From assembly GCA_947488765.1 (NCBI GenBank), contig CANLAE010000008.1, positions 37,716-101,715 on the forward strand: a stretch of 64,000 nucleotides of DNA, read 5' to 3'. The DNA comes from Chitinophagaceae bacterium (GTDB lineage: Bacteria > Bacteroidota > Bacteroidia > Chitinophagales > Chitinophagaceae). This document shows positions 1 through 8,811 of the stretch, piece after piece. Positions within the stretch are counted from its first letter, which is position 1, and the number at the start of each line of letters is the position of its first letter. The translations under genes and the position numbers were made by a program. Below the pieces are notes generated by a model that worked only from the letters and a program-made list of their open reading frames with translations, was not told the origin of the DNA and searched no databases.

Positions 1-451
1 ACTCATAGCATCGTTTTCTGTAGTTTCCACTTTTAATACTTCTGTCGCTTATTTTAGGAACTGAAAGAAAATAATTGACAGCTGCTAATGCTTCTTCAAA
101 TTTTCCTTGTCCTGCAAGATTGATAGAATAAGGTAAATGATATTGTTTGAAATAAGTGGTGTCTTTTCTTTTGGCTAATTCATAAAATTGTACAGATAAA
201 TCATGTTTTTTTAATTGCCCATAAACGCCTGCAAGAGATAAAATTGCATCCACATAATTTGTGTCCTGAATAATACTTTTTTGAAGCAAAGGAATTGCTT
301 CAATCAAATCACCATCCTTTAAATATTCAATAGATTGTTCGTATGTTTTTGTTGCTTTGGGATTGATTTTTTCCGGCACATAGATTTGACTCTTTGCGTT
401 CTGAAAACCAATCATTAAAAGTATTAAAGCAATAATTTTTATTCGTTTCAA
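1..451 (-). CDS. Secreted TPR-containing protein, N-terminal part (runs off the window)
   Basis: The reading frame is open from the left edge of the window to a TTG codon at 451. From there it reads as a typical signal peptide (MKRIKIIALILLMIGFQNAKSQ-like, cleaved after AKS-Q), followed by an amphipathic helical repeat region (YEQSIEYLKDGDLIEAIPLL, then ILSLAGVYGQLKKHDLSVQFY) with the spacing of tetratricopeptide repeats. In Bacteroidota this N-terminal layout is common in OmpA/PD40 outer-membrane proteins with leading TPRs, but the diagnostic C-terminal part is outside the window, so the family assignment is an inference. No in-frame ATG gives an equally good signal peptide, so I chose the TTG start. 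The 114 bp to the end of queE show no further feature. Confidence 0.55.
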   Translation of the reverse strand, partial: MKRIKIIALILLMIGFQNAKSQIYVPEKINPKATKTYEQSIEYLKDGDLIEAIPLLQKSIIQDTNYVDAILSLAGVYGQLKKHDLSVQFYELAKRKDTTYFKQYHLPYSINLAGQGKFEEALAAVNYFLSVPKISDRSIKSGNYRKRCYE

Positions 452-565
452 TTCAAGAGTATTTAGGGTAAAATTTTCGTTAGCATTGTAATATCCGAAA
501 AAGAAAATCAATAAGCTGTTAAAATGAAAATTGTTGTAATTACTTTTTTATGAAACCAATTTTAA

Positions 566-1210
566 TTAAGGGATATCAACATATTTATGCAATTGCAAAC
601 TCAGTTCCCATTGCGGATTTTTTTTAATGTATTCAATGATTAAAGGAACCACATTTTGTTTTTTATCCCATTCGGGTTGTAAGTATAATTTACAATTTGA
701 AGGTACTTGTTGTGCATAGGTTTCAGCCCATTCAAAATCATGTTTGTTAAAAACTACCACTTTCAATTCATTGGCTACTGCAACAACTTCGGGTAATGGT
801 GCTTTGAATTTTTTTGGAGAAAGACAAATCCAATTCCATTTTCCGCTTAAAGGCGATGAACCACTTGTTTCAATATTTGTTTCAAATCCTGCTGATTGCA
901 GTTGTTGTGTCAACTCATCGAGTTTATGCAATAATGGTTCGCCACCGGTAACTACAACAAGGGGTTTTGTTTTCAATGATTTGTTGATACTTATTCCTGC
1001 CTCTTCCATTGCTTTTGAAACAATTTCAGCCACTGTATATTTTGGATGTTGAGAAGCATCCCAGCTATCTTTCACATCGCACCAAACACAACCAACATCA
1101 CAACCACCTAATCTGATAAAATAAGCAGCACGACCTTGATGAAAGCCTTCGCCTTGCAGGGTATAAAAGCTTTCCATTACCGGAAGCATCATTTCGTTGG
1201 GTAATGCCAT
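566..1210 (-). CDS. queE: 7-carboxy-7-deazaguanine synthase QueE (radical SAM)
   Basis: QueE converts 6-carboxy-tetrahydropterin to 7-carboxy-7-deazaguanine in the preQ0/queuosine tRNA-modification pathway. The 214-aa protein starts with the family's substrate-binding segment (MESFYTLQGEG, residues 12-22). It then has the cluster-binding CDVGCVWC motif (a CX3CX2C variant typical of QueE) near residue 37 and the glycine-rich VVTGGEPLL SAM-binding strand near residue 87. Its ATG overlaps the folD stop codon by one base (TAATG), so the two genes are probably co-transcribed and translationally coupled. No queC, queD or queF is in the window. The ORF is intact and of normal length. Confidence 0.93.
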   Translation of the reverse strand: MALPNEMMLPVMESFYTLQGEGFHQGRAAYFIRLGGCDVGCVWCDVKDSWDASQHPKYTVAEIVSKAMEEAGISINKSLKTKPLVVVTGGEPLLHKLDELTQQLQSAGFETNIETSGSSPLSGKWNWICLSPKKFKAPLPEVVAVANELKVVVFNKHDFEWAETYAQQVPSNCKLYLQPEWDKKQNVVPLIIEYIKKNPQWELSLQLHKYVDIP

Positions 1211-2094
1211 TATTTAATTTGATTGTTTAATAAGTAAGCTTGTAAGGTATTTTTTAGTAATCCTGCGATTGTCATTAATCCAACTCCGCCGGGTACAGGA
1301 GTTATTGCAGCACATTTTGAAGCCACTTCATCAAAAGCTACATCACCCTTTATTCTAAAACCTTTTTTTGCAGTTTCATCGGTAACCCTTGTAATTCCTA
1401 CATCTATCACTACTGCATTTGCTTTTACCATATCTGCCGTAATGTAATTTGGTTTGCCAATGGCAGCAACAATAATGTCAGCTTGTAAACAAATTTCTTT
1501 TAAGTTGGCGGTATAACTATTGCACAATGTAACCGTGCAATTCCCTCTTTTTAAATTGCTGCTTAATAAAATACTCATTGGTCTGCCTACAATATTGCTT
1601 CTCCCTATTACAACTGCATGTTTGCCTTTTGTTTCAATATCAAAATGTTCTAGCATCAACATGATGCCATAAGGTGTGGCCGGAATAAAAGTTGGTAACC
1701 CCTGAACTAATTTACCAACACTAATTGGGTGAAATCCATCAACATCTTTTTCGGGAGCAATTGTTTCAATCACTTTTGCTTCGCTGATATGCTTTGGTAA
1801 TGGCAATTGTACCAAAATGCCATCGATGTTATTATCATGATTGAGCGCTTTAATTTTTTCCAATAAAACAGCTTCAGATACTGTTGCATCTAATCTTATT
1901 AAAGTTGATTCTATACCTACTTCGGCACAGTTTTTTACTTTACTCGCTACATAAGTTTCGCTTGCACCATCATTGCCTATTAATATAGCAGCTAAATGCG
2001 GGCTGCGACTTCCGTTATTTTGAAGTTCAATAACTTGTTGTTTCAAATCATCTTTTACAGATTGTGAAGCAATTTTTCCGTCTAATAATATCAT
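1210..2094 (-). CDS. folD: Bifunctional methylenetetrahydrofolate dehydrogenase/cyclohydrolase FolD
   Basis: This enzyme interconverts 5,10-methylene-, 5,10-methenyl- and 10-formyl-tetrahydrofolate in cytosolic one-carbon metabolism. The 294-aa length is normal. Visible signatures are the catalytic YVASKVKNC segment (Tyr and Lys of the cyclohydrolase site, near residue 50), VQLPLP near residue 96, the Rossmann GRSNIVGRP motif near residue 164, and the C-terminal PGGVGLMTIAGLL (family consensus PGGVGPMT, with Leu replacing Pro here). It is the first gene of a two-gene unit with queE, one base overlapping. A Bacteroidota-type -7 box lies directly in front of the start codon. Confidence 0.95.
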   Translation of the reverse strand: MILLDGKIASQSVKDDLKQQVIELQNNGSRSPHLAAILIGNDGASETYVASKVKNCAEVGIESTLIRLDATVSEAVLLEKIKALNHDNNIDGILVQLPLPKHISEAKVIETIAPEKDVDGFHPISVGKLVQGLPTFIPATPYGIMLMLEHFDIETKGKHAVVIGRSNIVGRPMSILLSSNLKRGNCTVTLCNSYTANLKEICLQADIIVAAIGKPNYITADMVKANAVVIDVGITRVTDETAKKGFRIKGDVAFDEVASKCAAITPVPGGVGLMTIAGLLKNTLQAYLLNNQIK

Positions 2095-2099
2095 AATGA

Positions 2100-2107
2100 C
2101 AAAGGTA
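2100..2107 (-). promoter_or_regulatory. Possible -7 promoter box for folD-queE
   Basis: On the minus strand the bases read TACCTTTG, an exact match to the Bacteroidota -7 consensus TANNTTTG, ending five bases before the folD ATG. Initiation there would give a leaderless or almost leaderless mRNA. I do not see a convincing TTTG -33 element at the usual distance of about 19 bases, so this is only a weak call. Confidence 0.3.
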
Positions 2108-2197
2108 ATAGCTCCTCTATAAAACGTTGGAGTTACTTTATGCTGATTTAAAATATTTTTGAAATAAGGGGTTAGCTATTAAAAAAAATAAAAAAGT

Positions 2198-2210
2198 TAA
2201 CAAATTGTTA
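2198..2210. promoter_or_regulatory. Perfect 13-bp palindrome upstream of susC
   Basis: TAACAA-A-TTGTTA is a perfect dyad located 52 bases before the susC start codon, in an AT-rich region. It could be an operator, or part of the promoter region with the TATATTTA-like box at 2221-2228. The spacing does not fit the standard 19-bp Bacteroidota promoter, so no promoter is called. No regulator gene sits next to it. Confidence 0.3.
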
Positions 2211-2261
2211 CCATTATTAGTATATTTACGCTTTAAATGTTAAGATAAAAACAATACGCAC

Positions 2262-5200
2262 ATGAAAAAAATGCTATTCTTAATGGTGATGTCGCTATTT
2301 ACAATTACAGTAGCTTTCGCCCAAACCCGGTTAGTTTCCGGAACAGTTAAGGATGATAAAGGTGAACCAGTTCCCTTTGCATCTATTTTAGTTAAAGGTA
2401 CGAAAACCGGTGTGGCAGCAGATGCTAATGGTGCATTTAAAATTAATGCAAAAACTGGCGATGTACTTGTAATTTCTGCAGTAAATTTTAAAACAATTGA
2501 AGAAAAAGTTGGTTCTGCCAATGTAATGAATCCTTCGTTGACAAAAATGGAATCAACTGCTGAAGTTGTTGTAACAACTTCTTTGGGGCAATCTAGTAAA
2601 AAGAAAGAATTGGGTTATTCGGTTGCTACAGTTAAAGCTTCTGAATTAACACAAGCTAAAGTAGTAAACTTACAAAATGGTTTAACTGGTAAGGTTGCCG
2701 GATTGAATATTACCACAACAAATAATGGTGTATTTGCCGATACAAGAATTACCCTTCGTGGTATTCGTTCTTTAACGGGTAACAACCAACCAATGTTAAT
2801 TTTAGATGGTGTGCCTATTAGCTTAGGTTACATTAACTCTATTAATCCTAATGATATTGCAGATGTTACAATCTTGAAATCTGCATCTTCAACTGCTTTA
2901 TATGGTGGTGATGGTGTAAATGGTGCGATTGTAATAACTACTAAAAAAGGGAACAAATCAAAACCTCAAGTTTCTTTGAGCTCAACCGTACAGTTTGAGA
3001 CTGTTTCATTTATGCCAAAATTCCAAACACAGTTTGGTAGTGGGTCTAGTGAAGATGCTAATGGATATGGTATTTATGATCCTGTTGAAAACCAGTGTTA
3101 TGGACCGGCATTTGATGGTTCTATGGTTCAAATTGGTCGTACAAGAGCTGATGGTTCTAAGTTTATGACCGATTATAGTGCTAAGCCTGATGAAAAGCGT
3201 AAGTTTTTTAATACAGGAGCTACTACACAAAATGACTTTTCATTCTCTACTGGAGATTTTTATTTAAGTGTTCAAGATGTAAACATCAAGGGTATTGTTC
3301 CTAAAGATGTAAACCACAGAACTTCCGTAAGGGTTTCTGCTATTAAAGAATACAATAAGTTCAAAGCAACTTTCAATGTAACTTATACACAAAGTAACTA
3401 CAATGTTACTACGGGTGATATTTATTGGAGCGTGTTTAATACCCCAATGCAAATCCCTTTAACGCAGTTTAAAGATTGGAAAAATGATTCTGATTGGGGT
3501 AATCCTAACAACTATTTTAGCGATTATTATGGTAATCCGTATTTTGAAATTGACAATGAAAGACAAAAAGGAAGAAGCCATGATCTAATTGCAAATCTTG
3601 AATTTAACTATAGATTTACAGATTGGTTAAGCGCTACTTATAGAGTTGGTGGAACTGTAAATACAGGATATTCTAAATCTACCAATGGTGCATTTGTATA
3701 TTCTGATTTTGCAAAAAATTCAAATAAATACATAGCAGGAACTGATTTAGCAGCCTCTGTATCTGATAATACAAGTAATTCAAGTCGTATTACTGCTGAG
3801 TTTTTCTTGAGTGCAAGAAAACAATTTGGTAAATTCAGAGTAGAAGCTTTAGCAGGTCATTTGTTTAGAGAAACACAAGCTAAGTCAATTGGTGTTGCTA
3901 CTGGAAGCGGTGGATTGGGTATACCAACTGTATTTAACGTTAATGCACGTAAAGGTGAGCCAAGTGTAAGTGAAGGTACTTCTATGACTAGATTACAACG
4001 CTATTATGCAAAAGCTACTGTAGGATACAATGGTTGGTTGTTTGCTGAGGTAAATGCTAACATGGAAGATAATTCAGTATTGGCATCTGCATTGAATTTT
4101 GATGCAAAATCAATCAACTACTTCTATCCTGGAGCAAACGTATCAGTTATCTTAAGTGATGCAATTCCTGCAATTAAAAATAGCAAAGCAATCTCTTTCT
4201 TAAAATTAAGAGCTGCTGTTGCAAAAACAGGTAATACCAATGCATTGGGTGCTTATAGTTTAGAAAATACTTTCGGTAATGGTTCTAATTTCCCTTACGG
4301 AACTTTATTAGGATATACTGCAAGTAATACTTTGAAACCTGCAACCTTACAACCTGAGTTTGTAAATACCACTGAATTTGGTTTTGACTTAGGCTTTAAC
4401 AAAAATAAAATCAACATTGAAGCTACATATTACAAGCAGGATAACTCAAATCAAATATTAACAGGACAAGCTTCTGTATCTTCTGGGTTTACCGGAATTT
4501 TACAAAATGCAGCTTCTTTTGTGAATGAAGGTTTTGAAGTTGATTTGAAATTAACGCCGTTATTTAAAATCAATAAATTCAATATGGATTTTAAAATCAA
4601 CTACTCTTACCAACAAAACAAAGTATATAAAGTATTGGATGGTGGTGTAGATGAGTTGGGTATTGGCAATGGTAACTTTATCATTAAAGGATATTCTGCT
4701 TATACTTTTAAATTAACTGATTATAAGAGAGATCCGGAAGGACATGTGATCGTTGATGCAAATACAGGTTACCCAAGTTTGGATGCAACTCCAAAAATAT
4801 TTGGACAAACTTTACCTAAACATTATTTGGGTATGACTGCAAGCTTTAGCTATGAAAGATTCAGTTTGAATATTGTGGCTGATTACCGTGCAGGTGCTCA
4901 AATTTATAACGGTATTGGTCCTGATATGGATTTCACAGGTATTTCATATAGAAGTGGTCAAAATGCTCGTCAACGTTTTGTATTCCCTAACTCTGTTTAT
5001 GTAGATGGTTCAGGTAAATATGTTACCAACACAAACATTTATACACAAAGCGGTGGTTATGGTTTCTGGGAGTCTTCAGCTTACAATCGTTCTATCAATT
5101 CAAACTACTTATGTAGTGCTGATTTCTGGAAGATAAGAGAAGTTGCTTTAAGTTATAATATCCCTGTAGGTATTTTTGGAAAGCATATTCCAATTAAAGG

Positions 5201-5369
5201 AGCTACTGCTACTTTAACTGGTCGTAACTTGTTTACATTCTTGCCAAAAAATAATGAATGGACAGATCCTGAGTTTTCTAATACAACAGGAAATGCTCAA
5301 GGTGTAAACAGTACATTCAATACCCCTCCAACAAGAATATGGGGAGCTAACATTACCTTAAACTTCTAA
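2262..5369 (+). CDS. SusC/RagA-type TonB-dependent outer-membrane transporter
   Basis: This is the outer-membrane barrel that, with a SusD-like lipoprotein lid, imports oligomeric nutrients (glycans, peptides or other complex substrates) using TonB energy. The 1035-aa protein has a signal peptide (cleavage after AFA), a carboxypeptidase-regulatory-like beta-sandwich at about residues 24-105 (VSGTVKDDKGEPVPFASILV), the plug domain at about 115-230 with the conserved NGLTGKVAGLN and LRGIRS...LDGVPI segments, and a long beta barrel ending in aromatic NITLNF. It is followed 30 bp downstream by the SusD partner. No FecR/sigma pair, hybrid two-component regulator or hydrolase is adjacent, so the substrate cannot be predicted. 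Confidence 0.95.
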   Translation: MKKMLFLMVMSLFTITVAFAQTRLVSGTVKDDKGEPVPFASILVKGTKTGVAADANGAFKINAKTGDVLVISAVNFKTIEEKVGSANVMNPSLTKMESTAEVVVTTSLGQSSKKKELGYSVATVKASELTQAKVVNLQNGLTGKVAGLNITTTNNGVFADTRITLRGIRSLTGNNQPMLILDGVPISLGYINSINPNDIADVTILKSASSTALYGGDGVNGAIVITTKKGNKSKPQVSLSSTVQFETVSFMPKFQTQFGSGSSEDANGYGIYDPVENQCYGPAFDGSMVQIGRTRADGSKFMTDYSAKPDEKRKFFNTGATTQNDFSFSTGDFYLSVQDVNIKGIVPKDVNHRTSVRVSAIKEYNKFKATFNVTYTQSNYNVTTGDIYWSVFNTPMQIPLTQFKDWKNDSDWGNPNNYFSDYYGNPYFEIDNERQKGRSHDLIANLEFNYRFTDWLSATYRVGGTVNTGYSKSTNGAFVYSDFAKNSNKYIAGTDLAASVSDNTSNSSRITAEFFLSARKQFGKFRVEALAGHLFRETQAKSIGVATGSGGLGIPTVFNVNARKGEPSVSEGTSMTRLQRYYAKATVGYNGWLFAEVNANMEDNSVLASALNFDAKSINYFYPGANVSVILSDAIPAIKNSKAISFLKLRAAVAKTGNTNALGAYSLENTFGNGSNFPYGTLLGYTASNTLKPATLQPEFVNTTEFGFDLGFNKNKINIEATYYKQDNSNQILTGQASVSSGFTGILQNAASFVNEGFEVDLKLTPLFKINKFNMDFKINYSYQQNKVYKVLDGGVDELGIGNGNFIIKGYSAYTFKLTDYKRDPEGHVIVDANTGYPSLDATPKIFGQTLPKHYLGMTASFSYERFSLNIVADYRAGAQIYNGIGPDMDFTGISYRSGQNARQRFVFPNSVYVDGSGKYVTNTNIYTQSGGYGFWESSAYNRSINSNYLCSADFWKIREVALSYNIPVGIFGKHIPIKGATATLTGRNLFTFLPKNNEWTDPEFSNTTGNAQGVNSTFNTPPTRIWGANITLNF

Positions 5370-5399
5370 TTTTTAGCAAACACAATAAATAGTAAGACA

Positions 5400-6968
5400 A
5401 TGAGAAAAATTTCAATCATAACCTTGGTTCTTGCAGTTGTAATGATTGCCAACCAAAGTTGTACGAAAACATATTTCGATATTAATAAAGACCTGAACAA
5501 CGTTACATCTGGTACGGTAACTTATGATGTAGTTTTACCTGCTGCATTAAGTACCTCTGGAAGTATTATTGCAACACAATGGGGTTTCTTGCAAAACTGG
5601 ATGGGCTACTGGGCACGTTCGGGTAGCTACTCTGCAAATTCTGTAGAAGAAACTTATAACATTACTACAAGTTTTGGTACAGGTATTTGGTCTAATTTAT
5701 TAGATAACAATTACGATTATCAAATTATTATTGCCAAAGCAAACGCAGCAGGAGCTGGATATTACGAAGGAATTGCTCGTATCATGAGAGCACACAATAC
5801 TGCTTTATTGGTAGATTTATACAACAATGTACCATACTCTCAAGCAGGTCAGGGTGCAAGTGGTAATATTACCCCGTCTTATGACAATGGGTTAACGGTG
5901 TATAAAGATTTATTCAGACAATTAGATACTGCAATCTCTTTAATTAAAGTTGCATCTACAACTGGACCTAACAAGGGCATTACTGAAAATGATATCATGT
6001 TCAAGGGCAATAATGCACTTTGGGTAAAATTTGCCAATACACTTAAATTGCGTATGATTATTCACATGCATAAAGTTCCAACTACTGAATTCGATAGAGC
6101 ATCTGAATTGGCTAAAATTGTTGCAGAAGGCAGTGGATATTTAGGTGCAGGTGAAAACGCTGCTGTAAATCCAGGATATGCTGCAGACAAGCCTAATCCT
6201 TTTTATAATTCATTCATCAAAGATGCCGCTGGTAATGCAACTGGTAACAATAGATACTATGCAGCTAATAAGTGGGCTATGGAATACTACAAATGGAATG
6301 GTGATTTGAGAAAAAATTATTTTTATGCTCCGGTTGGAGGAACAGGAACAACTTACACGGGGGTTGATTATGGATTACCTCCATCTACAACAAATGCCTA
6401 TACGTCACTATCTTTAATTGGTGCAGGTTTAGGTAAAAGTCCTACTATGTCTCAATGGATTTTAACAGGAACAGAAAGCTTGTTCTTGCAAGCAGAAGCA
6501 GCACAAAGAGGCTTCATTACAGGAACTGCTGCAACTTTATTGTCAAGTGCAGTTGCAGAATCTTTTTCTTGGTTGGGTGTACCAACAACAACGCAAACTG
6601 CAAGTGGTTATTTATCATTTAATGCAACATATACAGATTGTGATATTAGTGCTGCTGCTGCTCCGGCATCTGCAACAGCTACCGCTACAGGGGATAAGAA
6701 TTTTACTATTCTTTCTCAAAAAATGTTCGCTTTAAATGGAATTGCTCCTTTTGAGATTTTTACTGATTGGAGAAGAACTGATATCATTTATGGAACAGGA
6801 AATGCAGGCTATACACCAGGTCCGGCATTATCGGTTTCACCTGCTGTAGGAAGTAATAAAATTCCAACAAGATTGTTTTATCCTCAAAATGAGTATAACT
6901 ACAATGCTGCTGCAGTTGCAGCGCAAGGAACAATTACTGCACAAACTAAAATTTTCTGGGATCGTTAA
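5400..6968 (+). CDS. SusD/RagB-family nutrient-binding lipoprotein (SusD-like_2 type)
   Basis: This is the surface-exposed substrate-binding lid of the preceding SusC barrel. The 522-aa protein has a lipoprotein signal with a NQSC lipobox (Cys about residue 21). Helical, Trp/Tyr-rich SusD-fold segments follow (WGFLQNWMGYWARSGSYS, IARIMRAHNTALLVDLYNNVPYS), the latter being the TPR-like segment typical of the family. The C-terminal LFYPQNEYNYN motif is characteristic of SusD homologues. It lies 30 bp after susC and 38 bp before the DUF1735 gene, consistent with one operon. Confidence 0.92.
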   Translation: MRKISIITLVLAVVMIANQSCTKTYFDINKDLNNVTSGTVTYDVVLPAALSTSGSIIATQWGFLQNWMGYWARSGSYSANSVEETYNITTSFGTGIWSNLLDNNYDYQIIIAKANAAGAGYYEGIARIMRAHNTALLVDLYNNVPYSQAGQGASGNITPSYDNGLTVYKDLFRQLDTAISLIKVASTTGPNKGITENDIMFKGNNALWVKFANTLKLRMIIHMHKVPTTEFDRASELAKIVAEGSGYLGAGENAAVNPGYAADKPNPFYNSFIKDAAGNATGNNRYYAANKWAMEYYKWNGDLRKNYFYAPVGGTGTTYTGVDYGLPPSTTNAYTSLSLIGAGLGKSPTMSQWILTGTESLFLQAEAAQRGFITGTAATLLSSAVAESFSWLGVPTTTQTASGYLSFNATYTDCDISAAAAPASATATATGDKNFTILSQKMFALNGIAPFEIFTDWRRTDIIYGTGNAGYTPGPALSVSPAVGSNKIPTRLFYPQNEYNYNAAAVAAQGTITAQTKIFWDR

Positions 6969-7006
6969 TTCACATATTTAATTAAGGAACAACTAAACTT
7001 TATATC

Positions 7007-7990
7007 ATGAAAATAAATATCGCTTCACTTAGTGCTTTATTGATTTCAGCAGCAATGTTTACAGGCTGTTTGAAAGACAATGGTTTTGAAAACCAAGAGT
7101 ACGGCATCAAAAATCCATCTGGTGGGTCTTTGGGAATCTCATTCCCTGAATCTCCTGAAAAAGATTTTGCAATTGATGCCTTGAATACAGCACAAACTGT
7201 TACTATGTGTAATTTGAACTTAGAGGCAGATCAACCTGCTCCTACTGATGTTCATGTTAATTTAGTAATGAATCCAACTTTAATATCAACTTACAATACA
7301 GCAAATGGTACATCTTTAGTTAGTTTGCCAACTAGCAGATACACAATGAATATGAAAGTTACAATCCCAAAGGGTGCAAGAATGGGAGATGTAAGTATCA
7401 GCGTACCAAATGCTTCTTTAATAGATCCAACATTGTCTTATGCTATGGGTTTATCAATAGCAAGTGTTGATGAAGCAGGATATACTATTGCATCTAATCT
7501 TAAAAATATCTTGTTGAAAATCAGTGTAAAAAATAAATATGATGGTACTTATGTTTTAAAATCTAAATTATTAGATTGGCAAAATAGTACACCATTTAAT
7601 ATTGCAAACACGCCTTTTACATGGCCAGGTTCTACTTCTAGTTATGGTTCAATTTTAATGATTACTGCGGGACCAACTAGTGTTAAAATGTTTGATGATT
7701 GGGGTTTTGGTACTTACATTCACCCTATTAAAACAACAACTCCATCATGGTCAGGTTTTGGTTCTACAGAACCTAAATTTACTTTTGATGGAACAACAAA
7801 CGCTTTAACAGCTGCTACAAACGACTTTCTAAATCCTACTAATGGAAGAGCTTTCAAAGTTAATACAGCAGTAACTACCAGCAGATGGGATCCTGTAACA
7901 AAAAATATTTATGCAGCAATTATCATGACTCAACCAGGCAGATCAGATTTGCAAATTTTTGATACACTAGTTTACGTAGGTCCAAGATAA
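7007..7990 (+). CDS. DUF1735-domain surface lipoprotein of the SusCD operon
   Basis: The 327-aa protein has a lipoprotein signal (FTGC lipobox, Cys about residue 21). A domain of about 130 residues follows that I recognise as DUF1735 by its Y(N)xANGTSLVSLPTSRYTM, VTIPKGA and YAMGLSIASVD segments. Proteins of this class commonly accompany SusC/SusD pairs and are thought to be surface glycan- or ligand-binding accessory proteins. The second half (from residue about 180) is a beta-rich domain without a motif I recognise. It is the last gene before a strong intrinsic terminator, so susC-susD-DUF1735 form a complete three-gene unit. Confidence 0.85.
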   Translation: MKINIASLSALLISAAMFTGCLKDNGFENQEYGIKNPSGGSLGISFPESPEKDFAIDALNTAQTVTMCNLNLEADQPAPTDVHVNLVMNPTLISTYNTANGTSLVSLPTSRYTMNMKVTIPKGARMGDVSISVPNASLIDPTLSYAMGLSIASVDEAGYTIASNLKNILLKISVKNKYDGTYVLKSKLLDWQNSTPFNIANTPFTWPGSTSSYGSILMITAGPTSVKMFDDWGFGTYIHPIKTTTPSWSGFGSTEPKFTFDGTTNALTAATNDFLNPTNGRAFKVNTAVTTSRWDPVTKNIYAAIIMTQPGRSDLQIFDTLVYVGPR

Positions 7991-8019
7991 TTACAAAATA
8001 AATTTATTTTATTTATAAT

Positions 8020-8048
8020 AAAAGCCACACTATCTTAGTGTGGCTTTT
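8020..8048 (+). terminator. Intrinsic terminator of the susCD operon
   Basis: A perfect 13-bp stem (AAAAGCCACACTA / TAGTGTGGCTTTT) with a three-base loop TCT is followed by a T-rich stretch, starting 30 bp after the DUF1735 stop codon. Confidence 0.9.
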
Positions 8049-8071
8049 AAATTTTTTAATATATATATTTT

Positions 8072-8785
8072 ATGAAAAAATGCTTACTCGTAATTCTTGT
8101 TTTCGTTCAGTTTTCAATATTCCAATCAAATGCTCAGGGTATTGCTTTCACAGATCCTGCAAAAGCATTTAATAAAATGATGTTGGATAAAAATGGCGAA
8201 GGGTCTAATCTTGAAAGAGTAGGAACCTATAAAGTAAAAGGCACATCATTATACTTTGGTGGTAGTTTAAAAGGAACTATCTATACAAAAGAAAGAGCTT
8301 TTCCGGATGTATTGATTAGTTACAATACATACAATCAATATGTAGATATTTATGACAATAGCAATACGCCTATTGCTACTAAAAAATTCAATGAATTGGA
8401 TTCATTTAAAGTTAAAATAAATACAAGTGAATTTAATACCAATTCTACTTTCATTTCATCTTTAGTTTTACAAAGTAACGACAACTGCTTTTTTCAAGTA
8501 ATATCACTTGGTAAAAAATATGCTTTGTTCAAAAAATACCATACCGATTTAGGAATTGTAACAGAAAATCAATTTCAAGCAGATTTAAGACAATATGATT
8601 TGTTGACTGATTATTATTATACTGAAACTGGTATGAAGGGTGTTAAAAAAATTAAACTCACCAACAACGGAATTATTAAAGAATTCAAACTGGTAAAAGA
8701 TGTAAGCAGAATTGTAGAGGAAGGCTCTTTAATCTTTAATCCTGAAGGTATCTTGCTCAATGTTTTCGAAGAAATTAATAAATAA
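8072..8785 (+). CDS. Secreted protein of unknown function
   Basis: The 237-aa protein has a clear signal peptide (cleavage after SNA, about residue 21) and no lipobox. The mature part is beta-strand rich with charged loops (TSLYFGGSLKGTIYTKERAFPDVLISYN; ISLGKKYALFKKYHTDLG). I do not recognise a family. It begins 23 bp after the terminator of the SusCD operon and ends 26 bp before yifB, so it may have its own promoter within or after the terminator region. A periplasmic or outer-membrane-associated location is inferred from the signal peptide alone. Confidence 0.75.
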   Translation: MKKCLLVILVFVQFSIFQSNAQGIAFTDPAKAFNKMMLDKNGEGSNLERVGTYKVKGTSLYFGGSLKGTIYTKERAFPDVLISYNTYNQYVDIYDNSNTPIATKKFNELDSFKVKINTSEFNTNSTFISSLVLQSNDNCFFQVISLGKKYALFKKYHTDLGIVTENQFQADLRQYDLLTDYYYTETGMKGVKKIKLTNNGIIKEFKLVKDVSRIVEEGSLIFNPEGILLNVFEEINK

Positions 8786-8811
8786 GTTAATACTAATTTT
8801 TCAGTTGTAAC

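Noticed and set aside
744-1052. Plus-strand frame opposite queE
   Set aside because: It is a shadow of a strongly conserved gene; the same applies to the other antisense frames over ald, yifB, korA and umuC.
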